A stretch of DNA of 64,000 nt from Paramacrobiotus metropolitanus (Eukaryota; Tardigrada; Eutardigrada; Parachela; Macrobiotidae). Below, in pieces: positions 54,811 through 64,000 of this stretch (within the stretch, counting starts at the first letter, position 1; each line of letters opens with the position of its first letter). The stretch covers positions 310,001 through 374,000 of the forward strand of contig NW_026570342.1 of assembly GCF_019649055.1 (NCBI RefSeq), written 5' to 3'. The notes under the pieces are model-generated. The model ran no database searches. It was not told the origin of the DNA and saw only the letters and a program-made list of their open reading frames with translations. Made by a program: the position numbers and the translations under genes.

Positions 54811-55782
54811 TTAAAAACGTTTTAGCCATGCTGTACATTTCCGCCACAACCGTATAATGAAGTCTTGTAGATGTTTCATCGTTAGGCTAAAAAATATGGG
54901 ATCCAGTAGAGACAGGAGAGGATTCATCGATGTCTGCACTTTGCGCAACGTCTCCAGCTGACCCATTGGCATCCAGTCCACCAAAATATAGTAGAGATCG
55001 CTGGGCATCCAGCTCACGGCAAATCCCAGCGTAAACAAACTGGTGACGATAAACGACCGCGATCCTTTCGTTCGTCGGCGACTGGCGGCGTTGCGACTGC
55101 CTCGCATCGAACTGACATCGGTTGTTGGACCCGTGCGCTTTAACGTCTTCCGCCGACTCAATTGCTTCCACAACAATAACGGATAGCACGCCGGGACAAA
55201 GAAGATGGGGATGTGGAAGAACCAGACACTCTGAACAGTCGCCCAAGTTTTCTGAGCGGCGCGGTTGAAGAAGCAGCCTCGGTCCAGATTGCGGTAATAC
55301 AGCGCGTCAATAATAACTGCTGGTAACTGAAACACGTGGACGTATACCACCATGCCTAAGCAGATCAGCCAGGCGACTGTCGTCGTGTGGCGCTGCCGGT
55401 AGGACACCGGCCAGAATAGCGCCCAGAGGCGGTTGAGACTGATCAGAACGTGCGTGTGCAGGATCACCGAAGCCAGAATCTGTATACAATACACCTCTAC
55501 GTTGCAGGCTACATTACCCAACCACCAACGGGTAGCGAAGGTCAGAATTTTCAGAGGACCATCCACTACGGCGTACAAGATGTTGCCGCATAGCAAAACG
55601 AGAACGTAAACGTTGAAGGACGAGTGGAGGCTTCGGTCTTTTAGCATGATCAGCACGACGCCGGTGTTGAGGACAAAGCGCGTCACGGTAATGGCTGTGA
55701 ATTCTGCAGATGAAGCCGGTATAGCGGTGAAGTTGGTGGCAAATCCATTTGAGAAATTGGAAGAATTACCACGAGTTGTCAT
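54811..55782 (-). CDS. Rhodopsin-like (class A) G-protein-coupled receptor, intronless
   Basis: A single exon from ATG 55782 to stop 54811 gives 323 residues. The frame extends upstream to a TTG at 55824 but the ATG is preferred. Three N-glycosylation sequons (NSSN, NFSN, NFTA) precede TM1 (about 27-47). TM2 is about 56-78, with WWLG in the first extracellular loop and Cys93 and Cys170 placed for the conserved disulfide. The TM3 end reads NRL where DRY is usual. TM4 133-157, TM5 183-207, a basic third loop (SRRRTKGSR), TM6 243-268 with SWMP in place of CWxP, TM7 282-302 with DPIFF in place of NPxxY. Ligand is unknown. Four decayed relatives lie elsewhere in the window, so this is the surviving member of a locally expanded family. 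Confidence 0.88.
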   Translation of the reverse strand: MTTRGNSSNFSNGFATNFTAIPASSAEFTAITVTRFVLNTGVVLIMLKDRSLHSSFNVYVLVLLCGNILYAVVDGPLKILTFATRWWLGNVACNVEVYCIQILASVILHTHVLISLNRLWALFWPVSYRQRHTTTVAWLICLGMVVYVHVFQLPAVIIDALYYRNLDRGCFFNRAAQKTWATVQSVWFFHIPIFFVPACYPLLLWKQLSRRKTLKRTGPTTDVSSMRGSRNAASRRRTKGSRSFIVTSLFTLGFAVSWMPSDLYYILVDWMPMGQLETLRKVQTSMNPLLSLLDPIFFSLTMKHLQDFIIRLWRKCTAWLKRF

Positions 55783-57260
55783 GGCAGAAAGTGCTGTGCC
55801 TCGGGATTTATTAAAAATTAGCAAGCAATGTCCAGTTAATGTACTTGATTGCAGTTATGAAGGAAAGGTTATAACATTAATTATGAAAACTTATACGGTA
55901 GAGCAGTAAACTGGTTATCCTACTTGCGCCAAAAATGGTAAGATTTGTTGACAAGCCGTTCAGATAAAGCAGCGCCTTTGGTTTAAAACATTTTTAAAAG
56001 CTTTATGCAGGTCTGAAAGGGAATGCGATGGTGTGGGACTGGGAATGTGTGGGTGGCATAACACTGCCTTGCATAAAGCACTAATACAGCTGTTATGCCA
56101 GTGGGTATTCCCCAAAGGTCAAATTCAAACAGAATCGCAACATCGGAAATAAGCCTTTTGTTGGGCCTTTCTCCCAACTGGCGACGTTTCCGGTCGGTGG
56201 AGTCTTTGATATGGCAACGGTTTTCGCGGGAAGAGCCCCGCACGCGATTGAAGAGTTAATTATACTCTGACGTCTGTAGCTTATGGAAGAATAGCTGTTT
56301 GGACGATATTTAATATGTAATTATGCATTATCTTCCACGAAGCGTGAAGGCTTACATAAGGATGCGTTCGTTCAACACGTGCATCAGGGTATAAGAATTT
56401 CAGAGCAGGCAGATTTCTTCGCATTCACACATATTAGCGTCCAGTGACAGGGAGACCCATTGAATCGTTAAGAAAAGGATTGTTGCAGTGTAATAAATAC
56501 AAGCACGAGCAACTAGCGTTTCCGCTAACAGCTGTTCTGGTGGCACTGGAGGGGAAGACGGAAACAATGTTGTCAGTTCATGTTAAATTTTCTATGACTT
56601 TTATCTGAACTAACTTGTTCTGCAAAACTTCAACCTAAATAACATCCCACGTATTAGAATTAAGAATGCACAATTGAAAGTACCGTAAATCGAACGCGTC
56701 ATTGCGGGAGGTTTAATGGGATGCAACAAATTCAATAAAAACTACCTGAATAAGCGTACTCACCGCATATTAGAAAATCAACCACGATTTCAGAAATTAC
56801 ATTTAACTAGGAGGTGAACGGTCAAAACACTTTACACGGAAGATCTTCCAGCAAATCCAGCGGTGTCCTGCCTAACAACGATCGAATCCGTTCCAGTGTT
56901 AGTCGTAACGAGTTTATGGGCGTCCCGTGATCCACACCCCCTTTTCCAGCAGCTGCACGCATAAACTGGTAAAACAAGCACAAATTTTTCCGAAAACACC
57001 CCCATAAATCAGCAGATTTACGGATACTCGGTGAGAAAACCAGATTTACTTAGTGATTTTTTTGTATAGCATTCAGCCAACGGTGATCGTGGTGGTGCCG
57101 TGGTAGTACCTGCATTTTATAGAATTCCTCGTCGGGGATGATGCTAATATCATATACGAGTATAATATACATACGCTAGTGTAGAAACTTCTGCAGTCGG
57201 ATTATCCGGTTGGGAGTATTTATATGAGCGAATTATTGTCCGAACGTCTTCGAACACAAA
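55783..57260. other. 5' flank of the GPCR, duplicated at 29.3-29.7 kb
   Basis: No gene. The stretch 56270-56680 has a similar copy at 29320-29740 ('ggaagaatagctgtt', 'ttccacgaagcgtg-aggctt', 'ccagtgacagggagac'). Confidence 0.6.
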
Positions 57261-57268
57261 TTAGTGGA

Positions 57269-57505
57269 TCAGAGGTTGGAAAACAAGCTTTTTTGGAGTG
57301 GAACTACTACTAGCATAACAAAGAGCAAAAAATTAACGTCAATATTATTACCCAGTATCTTTTGTAATTTTCTGGCTGAACGTATATACTCATGCAGTGG
57401 TTTTGTGATCAGGCTGAAGAATATGGAATTCAGTAAAGCCAGCCATAAATTCATCGGCGTAACATTAACTTCCGGTCTCCGGAGCACTTGGACCACCTTG
57501 TCCAA
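57269..57505 (-). pseudogene. GPCR TM7 and tail fragment
   Basis: The minus-strand frame reads VVQVLRRPEVNVTPMNLWLA then LLNSIFFSLITKPLHEYIRS, aligning with the intact receptor's TLRKVQTSMNPLLSLLDPIF and following residues. Only the last seventh of a receptor is present. Its DNA matches the fragment at 10758-10925. Confidence 0.68.
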
Positions 57506-58748
57506 GCAGATTGGTACGGCAACTTCTGTCGTGTGCCCACGGTAGTAGGACAGCGTTTAGCCGTTTACCAATGCATGCTTCTGTCATTTTGCACGATACT
57601 CACTGACAACACTGCGTCGTTTCCAGCAGGCGTATTTCAAAATGCGTATGACGGATTTCCCTTTGGTTGCGCAGTACAGTACTGTACCCTGACCTTACGG
57701 TACAGTTGACGGAAATTTGTACAGTGCAGCAACACGCACCTGTACAGAGTACGTGCGCATTCACCATTCACAGACATCGCTTGCAGCTAGTGCATGTTAG
57801 GACGCGAATCGGTTGAACGAATCCGGTTACGTATACTGCATCGTGTCGCTCATAGCGTACAAATTTCCGTCAAGTGCCGGGCTAGAGTACGAGAGTACAG
57901 CACTTATTTCCAACGAGATGTATTAACCGGTTGATTACAGTAACATTCTGCGACGAACACAAAGTACAGCATTTCATACGAAAGCATTGCAGGGACTTCC
58001 GGCTGCCTAACGCACATAGCAACGTGGTTGACTTTATATCTCTCGGAGCTCTTCCACAATTTCCATTCGTTTAACTGCTATCACCTATCTCGTACCGAAT
58101 GAAGACGTTCTTAGCAGCACTTTCTTTTGAAAACAAAGAACAAGTTACGACAAATATTTTTGTGGTAAACGTGCCATTGACGGAATATAGCCGTACTCGT
58201 AGCGATTAGTACGTACTTTAATCCCTTTACTCGTACTTGCTATAATTCCATTTACTTTCTAGAATGTTCTCTTTTGTTTTGGTGATACTGGGTTTTTCTA
58301 ACCGGATGCGCCGTGTCTATACAAGTCCGTGTGAGGCAGTACTTTGACATCGTGAGTTTCATCATTCTGAGTTTTGGCAGTTTCCGAGTTATTATTAAAT
58401 TTATCGGCGGAGATGCAGGTCTCGCTTCGCGCAGATTCTTAGACTTAGCTATGCCACATTGAGATATTAGCTGGCTCATTGGTCGGTAGGACAGATTACG
58501 GTAGTTATTCCTATCGTACTGATCTCTCCGTCACCATTCCGAATACAGATCTATGCACTTGCGGCACATGATACAACCAATGACTTCACAGAAAAAAATT
58601 CGACGCAAAGGCACAGTGCCCAAAATTTCAACTTAATGTTAGAAAGACATTCGAGAAGGAACACACATTCAAGCAGGATCGGAATGACTAACACCATGCA
58701 CACATCGACCATGGGAAACCTTTCCAGTAAGCGGTCCGCTAAAAGACA
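57506..58748. other. Intergenic, no supported gene
   Basis: Nothing recognised. Confidence 0.45.
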
Positions 58749-60464
58749 TTACATATTGGGAAAGACTGCGATGGACGGGTCCTTCAGCAGCTCCACCATC
58801 AAGTACTGCAGCCAGCGCGGGAAGGACCGAACCCGCTCCAGCGTTAATCCCAACGAACTGATGGGCGCCAAATCATGCACATCCTCTTCACCCAGCAATT
58901 TCACGACCCTGAGAAAACGGCTATAAATTGCATGTCAAGTTTCTCAGAAACCGCATGGTCTAGACTTACTTGGTGAAGAACCGGGACAGCGTCCAGCCAG
59001 TGGGCCCCTCCGACCGCAGCTTCTCCTCCAGGAGGCTCTCCTCCTCAGCAGTCAACACTTCCGGGACGAACCGGCCGAAGAACTGCAGGTTACGATGACG
59101 AATTCGCGTGATGTATTCAATAAAGTTGTCAGTGGGTTCTTCGGTCCATGGCCACACCCCGTTCTCGCGCACCACCACCGCTTTATCCACGAGCACAGTT
59201 AGCGTCACCTAACACGCCAAAACTTAACTAAACTATTGGTGAATCCAGTGTAATACAGTCATACTAATAATAATATTGATACCAGTAAGTGTAAGACGTA
59301 AGGTTTATAACACGAACCTGTGGCTGCTTGTCGAGTGGGGGAACATTCCGGTGTAGAAATAGCAGCGCATAGTGACATTTTCCAGGATCACCGATTTGAC
59401 AAACTTTGGCAGGAAGTTGCTGAGATCCGCAGTGAGCATGTTAATGTTTTGCACCGTAATAAGACAATCCCTGTGCTGCTGGCCGCCCTCGGATGCGTCC
59501 GGCAGAAGCTTCGTTAAATCGAGTAGCGCGTGGTAAATATCTGTTGCATATCAAAAGGTGAAAAAAATTTTAAACTTTTGATACTAAACCTGTGGTTGTT
59601 TATGGCGAACAGCACAAATTCTAGCCATTTTGCTTTCTCGTGGGCACAGCATAGGATCTGTGCGCATAACCGTTTGGCTTGCAATCAATGCTTAAGTCTA
59701 TGGAAAGCAAAATGGCTAGAATTTGTGCTTGTTCATAAACAGCCACAGTTTAGTATCAAAAGTTTAAAATTTTTTCTACACCTGATATGCAACTAGTATA
59801 GCTGCACTTGATATTCACGGAGCGCGAGCGTCTGAAAGTAGTAGTATCCAAGTTTTAATGGTGGCGTGTCGTTGCGAGGTTATTTTGAACCGCGAACCGA
59901 CTGATCGGTTCAACCTCTTTTTGTCGTACATTGTATAATGCCAGCCAAGGGCCACGACCTGCTCTGGCTGGCCTTCTTCACGCTCAGCAAAGCCCATTTG
60001 CATCCAGCAGTCAGATGGGGCCGCCGCCCCGGGCGGGCGTCGGAAGATGACGTTGCGGGTCTTCGGCGTCCAGAAGCGCTGCAGCAGCTGACGGCGCCAC
60101 TCGCTCTCCACCTTGAGCGCTTCCCGAAACGCGTCCGCATCGGAAGGCGGTGGGCGTGGCAACAGCGCCATTGGATGGTAGGTCTCCCATTTGGTCAGGT
60201 CGAAAATGACGGTCTTCCGCAGACGCGAATCGCCCATGATGTCGGCCCATCGTTTGCACACCCTGTCAACAGAATTTGTGCGAATAATACTCCAGGATTG
60301 CAAGGATAGTGGGGCTGCTGCTGATGCTAAGAAACTTACGCCGTGCAGTTGGTCAGATCAATGATGTCCAGGAACGAGAAGACGTGCACGACGGATTCCT
60401 CGGGTAATTCATGGAAAAAGCAAGGAAAAGACGCAGACAGATCTCCCACTACACTGTCCGACAT
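58749..60464 (-). CDS. F-box protein, second type
   Basis: Exons: 60464-60340 (ATG), 60262 to about 59930, 59540-59314, 59208-58970 and 58908-58749 (stop TAA). Exons 1 and 2 join in phase to make an F-box, LPEESVVHVFSFLDIIDLTN then AVCKRWADIM. Later exons give HALLDLTKLLPDASEGGQQH, the helical ITVQNINMLTADLSNFLPKF, a hydrophobic VTLTVLVDKAVVVRENGVW and a C-terminus EDVHDLAPISSLGLTLERVR. The donor of exon 3 must be at 59313 (TTC|gtgtta) to keep frame. The end of exon 2 is uncertain, because a 250-bp inverted repeat occupies the space to exon 3. Role as substrate adaptor of an SCF ubiquitin ligase is inferred from the F-box. It does not resemble the other F-box pair outside the F-box. Confidence 0.75.
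59542..59793. repeat. Foldback element with about 95-bp inverted arms inside an F-box gene
   Basis: 'tgttgcatatcaaaaggtgaaaaaaattttaaac...' at the left is the complement of '...gtttaaaattttttctacacctgatatgcaac' at the right; pairing continues through 'gtttatg' and 'aatggctagaatttgtgc' to near the centre. The last bases of one arm provide the acceptor 'tgcaacag' of the next exon. Confidence 0.88.
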
Positions 60465-62102
60465 TTTGCAGAAATCGAAACTTCTGCTCATCAAGAATTA
60501 AACAGAGGAAAAGCTCGTCCGTCCAAGAGAGGAAAAAGCGTAATCACACTGTTCACATGAAGGCTGAATGACCAAAATTAATTTACTACTGAAAAGTTTC
60601 TCATACATACAAAGGTCGTCATGCCGCAGGTTTCACAGCAAAAATCTCGCTACACGAAATATACAAGTAGAAGTAACATGATATGCTGCAATATATCTAT
60701 TGCTAAGTCTGAAGTCTGAAGTTACTTAATGATTTAATGCAGTGCTTGCGATGTGTAAGGGGCTGCACGCATGTATTACACACGCATCGCGAGTGCAGCA
60801 TACTGAATGCTGTCCGACAAGCTCTCTCTGTTCTCTTGGTCAGCTGCGCTGTTGAGCCGGATTGCGCGTTCTATGGTCAGATCTGGCTCGGGCATTTGCA
60901 TTTGTACGTACAAACCCGTACCTGTTGCACCAAAGAAATGCCAGGTATGCACAAGTAGAAAGTCTTGTGAAATTGTGCAGTATCGCCTCTTCATTTTGTT
61001 AGTTTTTCTCCTTTTAAAAATTCATGAGCATCAAAAAGAATAATCAAGGAAACAAAATACGTTAATAGCAAATTATTCTGGCATTCACAAAATTTACATG
61101 CTTTGTATCAGACTGATAATATTAGAAGATGACATTATTTTAACTGGCAATACCCCCAAATAACAATGATTTCAAGCGCTGGCGCACCTTGATTAATTAA
61201 AACTTTAAACATTAGAAAACAACCAAAATCTTCTTTCGGGTCAAAAAGTAAGTACACCTAATTGATGCAAATACTCGTAAGTACTCGTGCATGTAACCGG
61301 ACGTGAGCTTGTTTAAGGTTGTACATGGTAAAGCGATTGTGTTAACACTTGCTGGAAATAATTTTGCCATTGTACATCGATGTGCTTGGTATCTATAAGA
61401 AACATCCGATGGCACCTGGGAGAATATTCACCTGATGGAATATTCATATGATGGCACATGGGAGAATATTCGGACGATGCAAGAACCCTGATACGGGCAT
61501 TCGGCTACTCCATAATTATACGTCTGTAGGATACCGGCGCGGTGCTTCTTGGCCAATTGTCGTTCTACCAACATACGAGCAGCAGCTGATGCGAAAACAT
61601 GGGAGGAAATCTTACAAAAATAACCTTCAAACTTTGTGAGTCACTCTGCGCGCAAGGAAAGAATACCAACGCCTGCTCGTTAGTCGTTAGCAACTACAAT
61701 ATTTGCTGTAATGCCAGACGATAATTTTCATGTTACGCTTCATTATGGACGAGCAACAACAACAACCCGAGCATCAAGCAATATAAACAATACAGTAAAA
61801 AAACAAGTTTTCCTGCTGCGCAGAAAATGATTTATTGAGCTAGCAAAATTAAATGCTAGCCGAAAAATGCTAAACGTTAATTTTCGGGTGAATGTAAGGT
61901 TATGTAAGGTTACAAATCCATGCAGAAAGTCAGAATACGCGAAACCCAAATCCGAAATACGCTTACGATAATAAGCGAACTAAGACGAACAGATTCACAG
62001 CAGCTCCTCCTAATTTAGGCATATAATATACGTTCGAATAAAAAGTCGATTGATAAACAACATCGTATAACAAAACCCGTGGCATCTGTACAGCAGTTTG
62101 AT
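60465..62102. other. Intergenic, no supported gene
   Basis: Short direct repeats 'gatggcac-tgggagaatattc' lie at about 61408-61475. No gene was recognised. Confidence 0.45.
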
Positions 62103-63886
62103 TTAGGATTCAGTTTTATAATAAGCGTCAAGCGCGGCGAAGGTTAGCTTGTTCAGCAGCGTAAAGTCCAGTTGTCGCAAATCAATTTCATCCCAGCATT
62201 GTGGACTGTTATCGTCACTAACGTCGTTGAACCTGGTAGCAACAAACCGCATTCTTACCCATTCATTATTTTGCTTCGACGGATAATGCAGTGACTTTTA
62301 CTTACAGCTGAAGGAACCTGCGAATCCCCGCCCACTGCTCGGGATAAGCCAGTGTCTGAACCCAGCGCGTGTGTACCGCCTTGACCTTCTCCAATACCCG
62401 CTGAGAACCGACTGGACAGCTGTCGTTCGCGGCTGCCAAAAAACGCCGGCACTGTTCAGAGACTGTTTCCGTGCAGTGGAACCGCAGCAGCGAAGTCATC
62501 ACATCTAACCGTCCTTCGTCGGCATCCCACATGAGCGATTGCTCAGCGGATGGCCATGTCCGGCCTTTTTCGTAGAAAAACTGCAGCAGAGACTTGCTGC
62601 CGGTTCCATCGGATGCGGTGTAGTTAACCAGCACAAGGCGTTCACATGCGGACATCCAATTTGACAGCCGGCAGCACTCGTAGTTTCCATTCTTAAGACC
62701 GAATTCGAGCATCAGGAATGGCACACTAGAATAGAACGGGTTTTCGTTGCCGTTCTTGGCGATAAGCAGTGGCAGCTGCGTGGCATTTTTTTTCAGTATA
62801 TTGCCAAGACTCTCCATTCTTGATGTGAATTCTCTATCACTACGGTCTTGGCTCCTCTCTGCCTTGGTTCTCTCATCAACCAACGCTACTGCTCGTGTGC
62901 GCTGAGAAATGGTGCGTTGTAACAGCGCTGCAAACTTATATGCTTCACTGAACTTCAGTTCCTCGGTTATGCACCAGTTCCAGCGCTCCTTAATGACCAA
63001 CGGCCGAATGACGAAAACGAAGGTTCCTGCAGCACAAGCTTCAAAGATGCAGGGACCATGCAGTACGGATCTCCACAACGCACAAGTTCTGTAAAGCGAC
63101 GTTCGGACAATACTTCACTTTTACGAATCTTAACGGATTTCTTAACCAATAATAATTGTTACATTAACGGTCAAACAGGACAATGGCAATGTATCATTAA
63201 ACCGGAAAGACGATAGTATCATGTGGTTGTTTTTTAATGTTTAACTATCAGGTAGGCGCTATTCTACCCGCGAATCTGTGGATTACGCGAGTCAAAGGCA
63301 GTCCGAAAGCAGCGGCACCGGCGCGATATCAGGCGCAAATTCATTGAGAAGCTATAGTAACGTTACAGCCGAGAGAATTTTCCTGATAATTTGTTTTTAA
63401 CGATTTCTTAGTTTTAACATTTGGTTCGCCAACTTACTGGCTCGTTCGTAACTGAGTAGCGGCATCCAGATTCCACAACAAACAATGCAGAATTTCAATC
63501 GCGAGATCGTTGACGTGCATTTCTTCGCGTTCTGCAAAAGAACCCACTTATCAGCTACATTTTTTTTTTCATTTTCGCTTTTGCAAAATGACACCTTAGA
63601 ACTAAAGCCGCAAATTTTTTTCCAAGGCCTTAATCTACAGTAGCTTCAGTATTCAGTACTAACCATGCTGCAGAGAAACCATTGGAAAGTTCTCAACCAC
63701 CAACGGGCGTGCCTGCTTGAGCTCCCTCGACTGTTGCTCGGCGAGGTATTTACAGCACGCTTCCTTCAGCGATTCCACGGTCCAGAACATGCTGCTCCCG
63801 ATGGCGTTCCCCTGCATTTCACTGCAGATAAAGGTCACCGTATCCATGCCGGCTCGGGCGAACACACGACATTCAAACTCGTGTCA
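62103..63886 (-). CDS. F-box protein, paralogue of the 19.3-22.5 kb gene (5' end incomplete)
   Basis: Exons on the minus strand: up to 63883-63664 (ARAGMDTVTFICSEMQGNAI), 63531-63438 (F-box first half, VNDLAIEILHCLLWNLDAAT), 63088-62306 (F-box second half TCALWRSVLHG, then VSEQCRRFLAAANDSCPV and WVQTLAYPEQWAGIRRFLQL) and 62232-62103 (CWDEIDLRQLDFTLLNKL, stop TAA). All three junctions have the same phases as in the 19-22 kb gene. An in-frame TGA at 63886-63884 interrupts the first exon just where the alignment would continue upstream, so either the gene is damaged there or it has an extra intron. The rest of the N-terminal region, if present, lies beyond the window end. Function is inferred as an SCF adaptor. 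Confidence 0.72.
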
Positions 63887-64000
63887 ACCACCCGGATGAT
63901 ATTTACAGCTGAACCTGAACTGTTCCGCCCAAACCATATCTAGTTTGAACTGGCAGTTGACACTGCACTCACGTTGACTCTGAGCCAACGTTAACTGGCA

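Overview
The window is eukaryotic nuclear DNA from an animal. Genes are broken into short exons by GT-AG introns, and I could chain exons across several of them in consistent phase. There are no operons or ribosome binding sites. Gene content (SLC13 carrier, rhodopsin-like GPCR, F-box proteins, lipocalin-like secreted proteins, pseudokinase, P-loop GTPase) and the many decayed duplicates fit an invertebrate, perhaps a compact-genome ecdysozoan. A tardigrade is my best guess, but the sequence alone does not prove it.

Layout. 1.0-4.7 kb (+): last seven exons of an SLC13 dicarboxylate/citrate-type carrier. 5.8-6.35 kb (-): 3' end of a non-LTR retrotransposon. 8.0-9.7 kb (+): coiled-coil plus C2H2 zinc-finger gene. 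16.7-11.5 kb (-): two-exon pseudokinase with a 4.2 kb intron. 17.6-18.6 kb (-): GPCR pseudogene. 19.3-22.5 kb (+): four-exon F-box gene, with a retrotransposon fragment in intron 2 and an SLC13 exon copy just downstream. 23-29 kb: gene-poor, repeat-rich DNA with tandem repeats, two palindromic mobile-element copies and a GPCR remnant. 31.3-30.2 kb (-) and 43.7-44.9 kb (+): an inverted pair of lipocalin-like genes. 36.5-32.8 kb (-): GTPase pseudogene carrying a truncated retrotransposon in its intron. 37.0-39.9 kb (+): nearly complete restriction-like-endonuclease non-LTR retrotransposon. 43.5-41.9 kb (-): a further copy of it. 46.4-50.6 kb: decayed copies of the SLC13 exon and of the coiled-coil/zinc-finger gene. 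53.3-52.3 kb (-): secreted Thr/Ser/Cys-rich protein. 55.8-54.8 kb (-): intact single-exon GPCR. 60.5-58.7 kb (-): second type of F-box gene, with a foldback element as an intron. 63.9-62.1 kb (-): paralogue of the 19-22 kb F-box gene, cut by the window end.

The main theme is local duplication and decay. Almost every gene has at least one damaged copy elsewhere in the window: the SLC13 last exon (3 copies), the coil/zinc-finger gene (3 copies plus a second cassette), the GPCR (intact plus 4 remnants), the lipocalin (2), the F-box gene (2) and the retrotransposon (5 clear copies plus a scrap). Exon boundaries are inferred from consensus sites, phase agreement and paralogue comparison by eye. 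No transcript evidence or database search was available.
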